Positions 12,141-24,051 are shown, counted from the stretch's first letter. The stretch: 64,000 nt of DNA from Megamerina dolium (GCA_963854835.1 OY978526.1:76914418-76978417), one strand, 5' to 3'. The notes: a model not told the origin generated them from the letters alone. A program made the numbers and translations.

Positions 12141-13180
12141 CAATGTGATGTGTCATTCATGATGTATTACTTTATTGTCATTTAAAAATAAGCCAAAAGA
12201 AAAAAAAAACACCCTTTACATATTAATGTATAGGTAGATGGATTTATATGAGGTATGAGTGTATGTTAAAATTTAGCATCGTCATCGTCAAAAGCACCCC
12301 ATCCAAATACTACTATTTTGTACTAATTCCGTATTTATGCTCGTACAAAAAGTTTTGTGGGAGTACATTATGATGTTACTACTATTTGTGTCTCTTCTTC
12401 TTCTTCATCTTTTACATTTTCATTTTCGTTTTGTGTTGCTGCTGCTGCTATTTTATCTTAATACTATAATCCCTCATGTTGGTTGTTGTTGTAGGATGTT
12501 TTTGATGAGTGTTTTTGTTATTACTGTCCTTTCTCATATTATTTGGCAATTATATATACATATATATAGTAGTTATGTATGCACATACACATGTGTATCG
12601 CCAACATATGTAGGAATATGTATTTATCTACATTTGAATGTATGTATGTATGTTTGCATGTGGCAATATGCTGCATACATTAACGCCGCGTGCGTCGTAT
12701 GCTGTCAACGATGTGTGTATGTCTAACTGGGAGAAGATTTTCATCGCAACACATAGTTAATCTTGTGGGAATTACAACAACTACAACAACAACTAATATG
12801 CTACCTAATAACAACAACAACAACAACAGCAGCAGCAGCAGCAGCAATAGTATTAACAGAAGGATGTCTCTGTAACAATGGCACAACCAAAGCACAGTCA
12901 GGCTCTAACTTGAAAGTACATTTTTACATGCCACAATGAGGATATTAACCAACTACAACAATAGCAATAACAACAACAACAACAACAACTACAATGACAT
13001 TAACAATACCATCACTGCCACTACATACTCTTACACACTAAACTACGATGAATGCTATCACTGCTACTATCACTATTACCATTTACCATTAACGTCAGCA
13101 ACAGCTAAAGGCACATAGTTAGTTGTAATAGTTTATGTATATATATATATATATATATATACTGTATATGAGGTACAGTA
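12141..13180. repeat. Microsatellite cluster
   Basis: CTT/GCTG runs at 12388-12450, TATATA and TATG at 12550-12655, ACAACAACAACAGCAGCAG at 12775-12848, CAACAA at 12955-12990 and (AT)n at 13138-13160. Open frames here are triplet-run artefacts. Confidence 0.85.
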
Positions 13181-13527
13181 GGTGAACAAAAATAAGTTGT
13201 TAAACAAAGTATAGCAATAATAATGGATAATAGTGAGCACAGGATTATTTTTGCATTAATTTCTCATACTCCACTTTTTGGTTTTTGTTCTTTTTTCTTT
13301 TGTTTTAATTGAGTTGAGACAATTTTATATATTCTTTTGATAATAATGGTTCATTTTCTAGTAATCCTAAGGAGATGAGATCTTTTTATTTTTTTTTTTA
13401 ATGCAGGCTTAATTCCCATTTTGAAACATAAACCTTATGCTACAATTCAAAGTATTTTTATGTTATCTTTCAAAGTAATATTTATCAAATTGGCTGGGTG
13501 AATTGTAATATTATCCTGTTGCAATGA
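13181..13527. other. AT-rich stretch
   Basis: No feature recognised ahead of the array starting at about 13528. Confidence 0.35.
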
Positions 13528-14215
13528 TGAAATTTGAGCTTATTCCTCTTTTTTCCGTAATTGCAGAGTTTTTATTTAAAAGAACTCAAATTTTATGTGG
13601 ATTCTATATTTATTTATGAGAGGAATAAGATAATTTACCAAAGTATGAAAATGATGAATGGAAAAATAATGCCATAAACTATATATATTTGTAGATTTTC
13701 ATTTAAAAAACTCAAATTTTGTATGATCGCTATGTCTATTTATGAGCACAATGAATTAAAATTTTTTATAGAATATTATTGAGTTGAAAAAATAAGAATC
13801 CGAAAGTATCAGAACGATGCATTGAAAATGGTGATGCATTTCATACAAATTTTGTAGATTTTCATTTAAAAAACTCAAATTTTGTATGATCACTGTGTCT
13901 ATTTATGAGCACAATGCTTTAAAATTTTTTATAGAATATTAGTGAGCTGAAAAAATAAGAATCCCAAAGTATCAGAATGATGCATTGAAAATGGTGATGC
14001 ATTTCATACAAATTTGTAGATTTTCATTTAAAAAACTCAAATTTTGTATGATCGCTATGTCTATTTATGAGCACAATGATTTAAAATTTTTTATGGGACA
14101 ATATTTAGCTTAAAAAATAAGAATCCCAAAGTATCAGAATGATGCATTGAAAATGGTGGTGCATTTCATACAAATTTGTAGATTTTCATTTAAAAAATGA
14201 TATTTTTGTATAGGC
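13528..14215 (+). repeat. Tandem array of ~162-bp units
   Basis: GTAGATTTTCATTTAAAAAA recurs at 13691, 13854, 14016 and 14178 (spacings 163, 162, 162). It is followed each time by CTCAAATTTTGTATGATC, TCTATTTATGAGCACAAT and AAAGTATCAGAA. A more diverged copy precedes them at 13565-13690. Confidence 0.9.
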
Positions 14216-15580
14216 ACTAGAGTTTATTATGTACAAAATAACTGCAAATTTGTGTAGTATTGTGGTGGTTATTCTGGAATGTTTAAGAAATTTATTTTTA
14301 CCGCTCTTTATCCGTTTAATTCATGTATTTGAGAATTAAACTCATCAATCAAATAAACAATACCTTTAATCACACTGAGCAAGTTGTTATTTCACATACA
14401 AAAAAGGAAAAAAAAATATATAAACGTCAAGATGCTTTCATAATGACATCACATCTGCAACGGTACTTGAAAATTGAGAAGAAAATGATCATAAGAGCAT
14501 CATTGTTTGCTTTGACAAATTGTTTTTTCCACCTACTGTCTGTGTATGTATGGATGTACACGTACATGTAAGTAGTTTTGTTCAGCTTAACTTAACGCAG
14601 TACCGCCCCCCATGTAGATATATATATGTATATATTGTATATATATAAATACACGCACACTTTCGATATATACAATATAGTGTCTGCTTGCCTGCCTGCT
14701 GCTCATCATTTCATTCATACAGCAGTGACATCCGTCTAGTACAGTAACAACAACTAATGTTGTTGGTTGTCGTTTTTTGGTTTTACTGGTTGCTACTGCG
14801 GTTGCTGTGGTTGATGATGCTGTTGCTGCTGCTGCTGCTGCAGCAACTATTGCTGTTGTTGTTGTTGTCGCTTCCGCTTTCCACTAAATACTTGTTGTTG
14901 TATATCATACATTCTGCTGCTGCTGCTGTTGCTCCTCGTACAAGGTGGAAGTGTGGTAGGTAGAGTAAGTGCGTTGTTGTTGTTGTTGTTGTTGTTGTTA
15001 CTTTAAATATATACAATATATTGGAACGAGGACGATTAACTTTCAAGTTGTTGTAGGTGCTCTCGTTGTCGTTGTTGTTGCTACTACTATTTGTTGTTGT
15101 TGTTATGCAAATGTATGCGTATTTATTATGAATGCATGATGATGAATGGTTGTATTGTATGATCTATGATGGCGTATTATTGTGCCGTTATATTGTATGC
15201 GATTGGTTATACATACAAGTACATACGAGTACGAATACGTTAAATTGTGTTATATTGTTTTGTTGTATGTATCATATTGTATTTTATGTGCATTGTATGC
15301 GTATATACTTCACTTGTCGTTACTCCATTCACCTGCTCATACCACTTGGTTGCACACACTCACCACCCACTTGTGGTTGCCACAAGAGAAAAGTTTAAAT
15401 TTATTATTAAATTATGTTCATCACCCATATGAAAACTATATTTTTCTGATTTGGCACAAAAACTCGTTATATCAAATAGTAAAAATTCGACTGAAGGAAC
15501 ATAAATGGTAAAACCGTTGAAAATTGCCCAAAATTTAAGCGAAGGAAAATTTTTGTGGAATATTATATAAAAAAAAAATA
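14216..15580. repeat. Microsatellite-rich sequence
   Basis: ATATAT runs at 14620-14650, GCTGCTGCTGCTG at 14820-14845, GTTGTTGTTG at 14855-14870 and 14975-15000, with TGTATG repeats to 15300. The leucine- and serine-run open frames derive from these. Confidence 0.8.
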
Positions 15581-15582
15581 CA

Positions 15583-15665
15583 AATGTGTGGCACTTATAA
15601 GCCCCGAAGGGCTTTTTGGTCGAGCTTCTCTTCCATTACTGTTGGCTCACAACCATGCGCGAAAA
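15583..15665 (-). mobile_element. SINE-1 fragment (3' end)
   Basis: TGTGGCACTTATAAGCCCCGAAGGGCTTTTTGG followed by GAGCTTCTCTTCCATTACTG is the reverse of the SINE-1 3' end (compare 23735-23788 and 52038-52090). Only the last ~80 bp are present, consistent with 5' truncation. Confidence 0.85.
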
Positions 15666-15689
15666 TCTCATGCTATCTAATTAAATATA

Positions 15690-16035
15690 ATAAGTTTAAT
15701 AATAAGTTCATTTGATCTATTCTGTATATATGAACAAATTTTCGCAACCGTTTGAAAATTACGCCTACCTCCCATTCAAAAGTATGTTGTTGAATGTATG
15801 TTTTCACACTTTGCCCACAAAATTATAAAAATGTCAAGCTAAAACTCGATATGTGCTATTGTATTTATTAATTAATAGGGTTATTTGAAAATAGATACAA
15901 ATAATTGGAAGCTACGTCTACCTCCCATACAAAATTATGCTTCCTGAAATATGTTTTCACACTTTGCCCACGAAAATGCAAAGTTATCAAGCTGAAACTC
16001 GGTACAATTGATGCTACAATATTCACTAAATAATA
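15690..16035 (+). repeat. 153-bp satellite monomers, left flank of the mariner insertion
   Basis: Two monomers with boxes CCTACCTCCCATTCAAAAGTATG (about 15763) and CTACCTCCCATACAAAATTATG (about 15920), then 'AAAGTTATCAAGCTGAAACTCGG'. The second monomer stops at the mariner end. Its continuation (GAAAATGGGTGCTATTGG, 'AAGTCTACCTTC') reappears at about 17638 on the other side. Confidence 0.75.
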
Positions 16036-16089
16036 GACACACGAGGACGGTCCCAGAACTACCCGACCTAACAAAGAAAACAACAAATT

Positions 16090-17105
16090 TGGGAAAATTT
16101 TTCTTTATTTCTCAACATAATCTCCTTTTAGCTCTATAGACTTTTCCTAGCGATATTCTATAGCTTGGATACCTAGTTTATAGTATAAACTGTCTAGCTC
16201 ATAAAAATAGCCATCTACCGCAGACTCCACCTCTTCATTGTTGGCAAATTTTCTACCTCCAAGCCATTTTTTCAAATAATCCGAAAGGAGCTAAATATTT
16301 TAAATAAGGTGCTTTAACTCATTGATTTTGGCCATCGCAATAGCGGATGTGTGAACTGGTGCATTGTCTTCATGAAGCAACACTTTTTTTTTCGCCAAAT
16401 GCGGCATTTTTTCTTTAATTTCATCATTTTTACGCTGCAACAAATTAGCATAATACTTGCCGTTGATTGTTTTTCCTTTTTGAAGATAACCAATAAAAAT
16501 TATCCCACGTGCATCCCAAAAAAAACAGACGCCATTAACTTGCCTCTGCAGATGGAAGTGTCTTCGCCTTCTTTGGACACGATTCTCCCCTTTCAGTCCA
16601 CTGTGTTTTGACTGCTCCTTTGTCTCAGGTGTGAAGAAGTGAACTCATGTCTCATCCATGGTTACGAATCAACGCAAAAACTCGGCTTTATTACTTTGCA
16701 ACATCGCCAAACACTCTATAGAAACATCTTCACAACCTTGTTTTTGTTGTATTGTCAGCAAACGCGGCACCCATCTTGCACATAGCTTTTTCATTTCCAA
16801 ATTTCCGGTCAATATACGATGTATAGCACTTTTTGATGCGCCTGTAATATCACCTAGCTCATCCTAGCTCATCCAATACCATTTTGTGGATTTTCTTAAC
16901 CGTTTCTAACGTGGCCACCTCAATTGGTTGACCACTACGGTGCTTGTCTTGTCAGCTCGTACGACCTCGTTTAAACTCTGCCATCCAATCGTAAACGAAG
17001 GAGCAGACTATCCCCCAGAGTAGAATCTAGTTCTACTTTAATAATCGTTTGACTGAGACCTTTCAAATGAAAGTATTGAATTACATAACGGTGACCAATT
17101 TTTTT
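16090..17105 (-). pseudogene. Mariner transposase pseudogene (copy 1)
   Basis: Minus-strand translation, spread over frames with several stops, shows mariner/IS630 hallmarks: an N-terminal helix-turn-helix region near 16900-17100, 'LTIQQKQGCEDVS' then 'VTMDETWVHFFTPE' (first catalytic Asp, about 16625-16670), and 'HEDNAPVHTS' (second Asp, about 16345-16380). The next conserved block, PYSPDLAPxDF with the third Asp, is missing: the frame goes from '...AKINELKHLI' through stops straight to 'LKKWLGGRKFANNEEVESAV' (16215-16290). Mariner transposases cut and paste their own element; this one cannot, having lost a catalytic residue and the frame. The 86- and 69-codon plus-strand open frames here are shadows. 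Confidence 0.85.
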
Positions 17106-17110
17106 CCATG

Positions 17111-17448
17111 TTTACAAATGTGGTTGCCCTGGCTCAGTGGTTAGTGTGTTGGCCTTCAGATCTGTAGGTCGTGGGTTCAATCCCCGACTGAAGCATAACA
17201 AAATAATATCGAAAATATATTTCTTTCGACAATTCTTCCGACAGTAAAAATTTGCCATGGAAAAGCTTCTAAAATAACTCTGCGACAAAGCTCAGAAAAA
17301 GTGATGTCTCAAGAATTCTACCTAAAATAAGTAGGTCCCTTCTAATACTGTCCAAATTTTAACACGCACAACAGTAATGGAAGAGAAGCTCGGCCAAAGA
17401 GCACTGTGGGGCTTTAAGTGCCACATAATTTTTTTTTTTTTTACAAAT
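17111..17448 (+). mobile_element. SINE-1, near full-length, with target-site duplication
   Basis: The head (GGCTCAGTGGTTAGTGTG...GGGTTCAATCCCC, 17131-17186) carries tRNA A-box and B-box sequences. The body follows, then a 3' end GGGGCTTTAAGTGCCACATAA and a T run. A 9 bp duplication TTTACAAAT flanks it at 17111-17119 and 17440-17448. It lies between the transposase start and the right inverted repeat of the mariner, so it is younger than that element. Confidence 0.92.
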
Positions 17449-17619
17449 TCACTGAGGTCATTAACTTTCGATGGCTCCAGAAAAAATACTAAACAACGTG
17501 ACGCCTTGAAACTTAAAACATATGTTTTATAAGGTTTCCACTTTTCCACCAAAGTAATTTTTTTCAAACTACTGCCGCCATCTATATGTCAGGTCGGGTA
17601 GTTCTGGGATCGTTTTCGA

Positions 17620-17720
17620 TTGTTTTGAAGCTCGTCAGAAAATGGGTGCTATTGGATAAAAATTAAGTCTACCTTCAGCAAAACTGAGTATTTCTCATGG
17701 TATTGAGTATCTAAGTTGCG
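17620..17720 (+). repeat. 153-bp satellite monomer, right flank of the mariner insertion
   Basis: GAAAATGGGTGCTATTGGATAAAAATTAAGTCTACC corresponds to the part of the monomer just before the CTCCCATACAAAA box and resumes the unit interrupted at about 16040. Confidence 0.6.
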
Positions 17721-17930
17721 ACAATACCAAAAATTCAGCTGCCCTTATTATGATCATCGTCAATTTGTTGAAATGAAAATTTTAATCCTCACAATTTATT
17801 CAATATGGATTATATTCAGTATGATTGATTGTTTAATTTCTTGAAATTAATATTTTATACACATCACCATCTCTATATATCGTATATTTATAATTTGATG
17901 AAAATTAAAATTATGCATCTGGCAACTTTG
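17721..17930. other. AT-rich stretch
   Basis: Nothing recognised. Confidence 0.3.
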
Positions 17931-19806
17931 CACACTCAGTCAGTCAGTCAGTCAGTCAGTCAGTCACTCATTTGTTTGTTTGTATCAATGCTTACCCGAC
18001 CATTGCATTGATGTTGATGAGAATGATGATGATGATTTTTATACGAATATAAATGTGTGCGTAGAATGTGTGTATGATGAGAAGAACATGTAAATGTACT
18101 AGTCGCTAATCTCTCAACGCTCTTTCTCTTTAATTTTTGTCTCCTACCACACGGCAGGCATTTGGGCCTAACACATATATTACGTACATATTCAAACCAT
18201 CCATTCATATACATACGTACGATACATAAATATAATCATCTGTAATCTTGAGGTGTAGTCGCAGGGCACGTACATGCTGTGCGACTCTGTGTTGTAGTAT
18301 TACATACATACATACATGTGTGTATGCTTGCTTTAGCTGTTGCTTTTATATTGAATTGTATGTGACTTGAATACAAAATGCGTGTGATGTGTAAAGAAAT
18401 ATGTATTCTTATGATGTTGCTGTTGATGTTGATGCTGCTGCTGCTGATGATGCTGGTGATGATGCTGATGATGATGATGATGTGAAAGTGTATGTGGATG
18501 ATGGATGGGGGGATGGAGGTTGGTGTGTTGTTAGTATTGTATGAATGGCATAAGATGCTGTGAAAGCAAAAGTAAAAGACGCCGCTGCCGCACCCAAACA
18601 AATGTGAAACCTTGTTCATGTATATTAAGAGTGCTTTTAATAATTTTGGATGGTATTAAGCTAATTAAAGTAGAAAATGTATGTATGATTTTGTTGTTGT
18701 TTTTTGTTCTTCTTTTATGAAATTCAACCTTTTCTTTGAATGGAGCAGCCAGCCAGGATATTTGTGTTTGGGTGTGCCGTATGCCGTTTGCTGCCCTGTG
18801 TTTTATATGCGTATGATGATGACGAATTTCTATTATGAATATTCACTTGACAAGCAAACGATCCTTTTGAAAATGTCTATGTGGAATTTAAAAAATACAA
18901 CAACAACAACAACAACAACAAAATACAAAATAAAATAATAATAAAGGCAAGACACAGAAACAAAAAAAAACAAAAAAAAATAGAGTCAAGGAGAAGTCAT
19001 CAATCAAATGTCATGGAAACTTGTTGAAATGGGTGCTGCTGTTTTTTGTTTATTTTTTTAAATTTTTTTTTGCAATTTCTCTTTTATTTACCCCCACTCT
19101 CTGCGTGCATATACCTTAAGTATTAGCCATTGTATATACACAATGTTCTATTGAAATTGCTGCTAAATGCATACATTTTTCTTTATTTATACACCTTACC
19201 TTACCCCCCCAACGTACGTACATGCTTATAAGTAGGTACTTGTGTGTATATAAGCATTTACATTATAGACATTTATATAGTAGTACCTATGCACACATTT
19301 TTGCTATGCCATTATGAAACTGATAAGTTTTTCGTCGTCGTCGTCGTTGTCGTCGTCGTCGTCGTTTACATTATGAATATTCAATTTACGTTAAAATATG
19401 CACGTTCTACTTTTATATGAACTTTTTTTTTTTTTTTTGTTTTTTTTTTAATTTTATTTTATTTTATGTTTGTAAAAAACTACCGATTCCATTTCACAAT
19501 TTCAATATGCAAAATCAATCGCTAATAGAAAAATACTCTCTCTACCTAGATAAATACACCCATTGTGTTGATATATACTTACCATCAATATGACCAATTT
19601 TTTTTTTTTTTCGTTTTGCTTTGCTTTGTTTTGTTTGTTTGTACTCGTATATCAAATTTATGGTTTGACATTTATTTTTCAAGTTTTCAAACAATTTCAC
19701 TACACACACACACACACACGCAGCGTCGTCACATATTGTTATAAAGTGTGGTGCTGCAGTAGTGTGTTGTGTATTGCAAACAAATAAATGGAACTTTTAA
19801 ACAACT

Positions 19807-19839
<33 letters not shown>

Positions 19840-20095
19840 AGTAGAAGGAAAAATTTATAAAAAAAAAAAAAAAAAAAATATATAAAATGGAATAAAATAT
19901 AGGGGATGGTCGATGATCGGTTGGATGAGGTTGAGGGAGGAGGAGTGGAGGGGAGGGAGAGGTCTTGAAAAAACACAAAATAATAGAAAAGTTTGTTGTG
20001 CTTGTTTGAAGAGTCAATAATGCGCGAATAGATTGAAAAGCAGAGCGAGTAGAAAAAGAGTTGTAAAGAAAATAAAGTTTTCTAACAATTGCTTT

Positions 20096-20126
<31 letters not shown>

Positions 20127-20640
20127 CATTTCATTTCATTTCATTTCGCTTCCTTTGCTTGTGATTTATGTGATCTACATATATGAATTTAACTTTATAC
20201 ATATATGTCGCTGCACCTTGTAGCCCAACCTACCCCCACCCCCCATCCCACCATACATCAAAGTATTATAGCAAATTTTCTAAATCCATTCGCAGTCACA
20301 AATGACAACTGCTGCCTTCTATCAGTTGCTTTGTGTGTCGTCTGTCGTATTTGTCTCTCTGTTTGCCTGCCTGCCTGCCTGTCTGCCTCTCTGTTTATCA
20401 GTCTTTGTACTATTTGAGCACACTAAAGTGAAGCCAAGCGCATATAACGTATTGTATATTATTCTATGCATAGTTAAAGTTGTCTATTACTATTGTATTT
20501 GTAGCATCACCTTAATAGTCATCTAGTCCTTGAGTATTTTTGAGTGTGAGAATTATAAGAATGAGAAGAGCAGCATGTACAAGTACTCAGTATACATATT
20601 TACAGTGGTGGAGATTTATGTAAATGCAGATTCATTTTTT
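17931..20640. repeat. Long microsatellite-rich block
   Basis: (CAGT)n 17935-17966, GATGAT/GCTGCTG 18418-18482, (ACA)n about 18898-18921, (GTC)n about 19332-19367, (CA)n about 19703-19720, (CAA)n about 19803-19837, A run 19859-19878, T run 20098-20126 followed by TTTCA repeats to 20148, and (CCTG)n near 20365-20382. No coding evidence; all open frames here are run translations. Confidence 0.9.
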
Positions 20641-20685
20641 AATAATTTTTTTTGAGTTCGCAAGTATTTTTTTGCCCCATTTTTT

Positions 20686-21055
20686 AAGTATTTTCAAATA
20701 GTCAATTCTTAATTTAATATTTGCTACACTAAAAATGACATGAAATTCGCTTAAAATATAAATTAAGCGCTAATGACTTGCGACGGCAAGCTTAAAATTT
20801 GCAATTTCCAAATATTGGAAAATTATATACATTTTATTGAGCTTTAGTATCTTACTTTTCATCAAATATCAAGTATTTTCAAATAGTCAATTCTTAATTT
20901 AATTTTTGCTGAACTAAAAATGACATGAAATTCGCTTAAAATATAAATTAAGCGCTAATGACTTGCTACGGCAAGCTTAAAATTTGCCATTTCCAAATAT
21001 TGGAAAATTATATACATTTTATTGAGCTTTAGTACCTTACTTTTCATATTTTTAA
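20686..21055 (+). repeat. Direct duplication of a ~185-bp unit
   Basis: AAGTATTTTCAAATAGTCAATTC starts at 20686 and 20871. The two units stay nearly identical through TTAAGCGCTAATGACTTGC and TTTATTGAGCTTTAGTA, with only a few substitutions (for example GCGACGG versus GCTACGG), so the duplication is recent. Confidence 0.93.
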
Positions 21056-22170
21056 TTTTGTCATTGAATCTAATAAATTTGCAAGTTTTTCCCAACCCAT
21101 GTCTCTTTTTATTGAAGCTTTTCATTTTTTAACGTTTTTGAATTGTTTTTCGTTCACAAAAAACGCGACACGAAATAATTTATGAATTCTTGTTTGAGCT
21201 TAAGTCCTCACCACTCAGTCGGCTAGTTGAGAATATACTCTTACCTCGCTACACGGCTTAGAGGCTCCAGCAACGCGGGCCGCAAAGCCAAAAGCCGTAT
21301 AAAGAAATCATTATTTTGATAAACCAAAATCTCACATTGTCGAAAATATCAATTTGCTAGTAATTTTGACCTTTTGAGCATTAAATATTTTGATTCAATC
21401 CAAACCCCTTGTAATTTTTGAACGAATGTAGCTGGGAATGACGTATGACTTGATTTTTGACATAATTTGCAAAAATATTTTCAATAATGTTGAAAAAAAA
21501 TATGTTTTTTCGACATAATTTCAATATTTTTTCTGCAGCACAACACTATTTTGGGTCGCATAACAAAACATAACAAAAATGACCGCTATAATGCAATGCC
21601 GCACAAGAAAAGGCCTTATTGTGAGGTTTAGTTGTCCTCTAATTTTCTTGAAAATATGAATTCTTTAGCCTTTTCAAAGTAGAAATCTCCTGAAGGCTTG
21701 TTTAATCAAGCCCTTCATTTAGAAATACGAAATAGATGCCTAGACTAAATTCAAATACAACCTACTAGGTTTCGGAGTCTCCAGTGGCCGCAATGCTAAC
21801 TCAAACGAATGCCTTTCTGCAGCCCGATACTGGACTTGGTCACAGTGATTTTGAATTCATATTCAAAGCGCCAATCATGGGTGGGAAAAAGTTTAAAACC
21901 TTTCTGGTCCATATTTACATTTGACGATTTCTCCCCGTGGGTGAGTTTTTCAAGGTAACTTTGGTTTTAGTACATTGTCTATTGCACTTGGCTCTTGTTC
22001 TTTAAAGAAATTCTTTATAATTTCATGCTGAATTTGTCGTTTTCAATGGCTCATGTCGGAAAGCTACAATTTTGAAACAATTTGATGGGTAGAAAAATTA
22101 AATTCAAGCTTCTTTTAAATTCAAGAAATAATTAAGTGTTTTCTTTAGAGTTCTTTAGTGGTATTTCATT
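21056..22170. other. Unassigned sequence
   Basis: AT-rich with slightly GC-richer islands (21215-21300, 21760-21850). No coding frame, family motif or repeat partner was recognised within the window. Confidence 0.35.
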
Positions 22171-22177
22171 AGAAATT

Positions 22178-22560
22178 TGCACAGAAAACTCTCTTCAAAA
22201 AGTTTAGATGAAGTGGGGCACATGAGATTTGCCGTTCGGATGCGGTTTATAAACACGTATCCCTTTCTATACAAGCCAAGAGACAGAATTTTTCTTTTAA
22301 TCAAACTTTGCCATGAAAACTATTCTAAATTTATACAGAAAACTCTCTTGACAGAGTTTAGATGAAGTGGGGCACATGAGATTTGCCGTTCGGATGCGGT
22401 TTATAAACACATATCCCTTTTTATACAAGCCAAGAGACAGAATTTTTCTTTTAATAGAATTTTAACATGAAAACTATTCTTAAAAGAAGCTTAAAAGAAG
22501 TGTGCTTCATGAGTTCTGGCGTTCAGATGTGATTTACAGATGCATAGCCAAAATATTGCA
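22178..22560 (+). repeat. Tandem ~154-bp unit, two close copies plus a decayed third
   Basis: CAGAAAACTCTCTT occurs at 22182 and 22336. Both copies share GTTTAGATGAAGTGGGGCACATGAG, GTTCGGATGCGGTTTATAAACAC and TACAAGCCAAGAGACAG nearly base for base. A degraded third copy follows (GTGTGCTTCATGAGTTCTGGCGTTCAGATG at 22500-22529). GAGATTTGCCGTTCGGA is reminiscent of the SINE-1 body. Confidence 0.9.
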
Positions 22561-23439
22561 AGAGTAACTTGGTCATGGTTGTTCCGAGCCTTAGAAAAGC
22601 AAATTATCTTTAATTTTTTTTTAAATTCATTAAAATATTTTAAAAGTTCTGTTGCAAAAAACATTAATATCTTCAATTTTATTTGAAATAAAAAACACTT
22701 TTTTCGCTGATTTTTTACGGAGATACAGCTTAAGCAAATTTATTCAAACTTTTTTTTTAATTATAAAGCATCATCTAGAGAATGTTTAGTTAAGTTTCCG
22801 TAATTAAATATTGAAAAATAAGCCGGTGACAGAGCGTTTCCCAAAACGTCTTTTGAAAAATACGTTGTTCGGTGAACACAATAACTCGGTGTAGAATTAT
22901 CTGAAATCAAAAATGTTGTTCAATTTACATAAATTATGAGTTAATTCTCCCCCGTCCGTCATTGTTGAGTTATCATTTTCGGTTTTCAACAGTTTGTGGC
23001 CTATTTAAGCAAAAAAAGCGAATTCGCACCTTAATATGAAAATGGAAAAATATAAATAACGGGAGGGGAAGGCATTTTATACCAAGAAAGTATGTTTCGA
23101 GTTTGAAAAGGATCGGTCGAGTAGATTTTGCAGGATCGTGTTTACGGACTTTGAAAAATTGGTTTTCAGAAAAACACGTTTGAAGTTTTTTTTTTTCTCA
23201 AAAAGTGAGATAAAAATTTTTTTTTTCTAACTTACACTGAATCATCGATCCCAGGTCCATAAAATACGTTCCCGGCAGCAATCTCGTTGTCTTGGAAAAT
23301 GAAAAAGAAAAAAATCGATTTTCCGAATCTACTTATCTCTTACCCCACCCTTAAATATATGAAATATATGAAATTTTCGAAAAATTATCTAGATCAGCTT
23401 TGCAAATTTCGACCATTTTTTTTTAGATATTTCGTTAAG
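22561..23439. other. Unassigned AT-rich sequence
   Basis: T runs at 23187-23197 and 23217-23227; nothing else recognised before the SINE. Confidence 0.35.
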
Positions 23440-23806
23440 TATTGCAATAGCTCAGTGGTTAGTGTGTTCGCCTTCTGATCTGTAGGTCGTGGTTCAATCC
23501 CCGGCTGATGCATAACAAATTTAATATCGATAAGATTTTTCTTTCGAACGGTACCCACCTGTCGGCAAGCAATTGGCAATTCTTCCGACAGTAACAACTT
23601 GCCATGAAAAAGCTTCTTAAAGAACTCTGTGACAAAGCTCAGAAAAAGTGATGTCACAAGTGTTCTGCCGTTCGGAACCGGCTAAAATAAGTAGGTCCCT
23701 TCTAATATTGTCCAAAATTTAAGACGCACAACAGTAATGGAAGAGAAGCTCGGCCAATGAGCCCTTTGGGGCTTTAAGTGCCACATATTTATTTTTTATT
23801 GCAATA
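23440..23806 (+). mobile_element. SINE-1, near full-length, with target-site duplication
   Basis: The tRNA-like head has an A box (TAGCTCAGTGGTTAGTG, 23448-23464) and a B box (GGTTCAATCCC, 23490-23500). The body includes TGTCGGCAAGCAATTGGCAA, GATGTCACAAGTGTTCTGCCG and AGAGAAGCTCGGCC. The 3' end is GGGGCTTTAAGTGCCACATA. A 10 bp duplication TATTGCAATA lies at 23440-23449 and 23797-23806. It partly overlaps the tRNA-like start, so the exact 5' boundary is uncertain by a few bases. Confidence 0.93.
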
Positions 23807-23989
23807 ATTTCAACAACTAGAGTTAGTTGAAACAAAAGTTTTTTTCTCGTGAGGAAATATTGAATAACGTACATTTTTTCTTCAGTCTTGCTCTCCATTT
23901 TTCTAAAATGTTCTATAACTCAATTAGTAGTTAGCTCGTGCGGGGTTGCTAGTAGTTATTCATATATAAAATTTATGTTGAGTACATTT

Positions 23990-24015
23990 GAACCTGTCAC
24001 CACTGTACGTAATTA

Positions 24016-24051
<36 letters not shown>

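Larger units (their letters stand above)
16042..17619 (-). mobile_element. Mariner-family element with terminal inverted repeats
   Basis: The left end (16042-16073) and right end (17588-17619) are inverted repeats of about 32 bp that match at about 28 positions; the shared core is CCCAGAACTACCCGACCT. Between them lies a degraded transposase in minus orientation and a younger SINE-1 (17120-17439). Removing the SINE leaves roughly 1.25 kb, the normal size of a mariner. The element sits inside a 153-bp satellite monomer. Confidence 0.85.

Noticed and set aside
16351..16867. Plus-strand open frames of 86 and 69 codons
   Set aside because: They are antisense shadows of the mariner transposase.
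19859..20126. A and T runs as retroelement poly-A tails
   Set aside because: No element body or target duplication accompanies them; they lie in a general microsatellite block.
23448..23510. Functional tRNA gene
   Set aside because: A and B boxes are present, but the cloverleaf does not close (no proper anticodon stem or acceptor pairing could be drawn) and the same head begins the SINE-1 copies at 17.1 and 52.4 kb.
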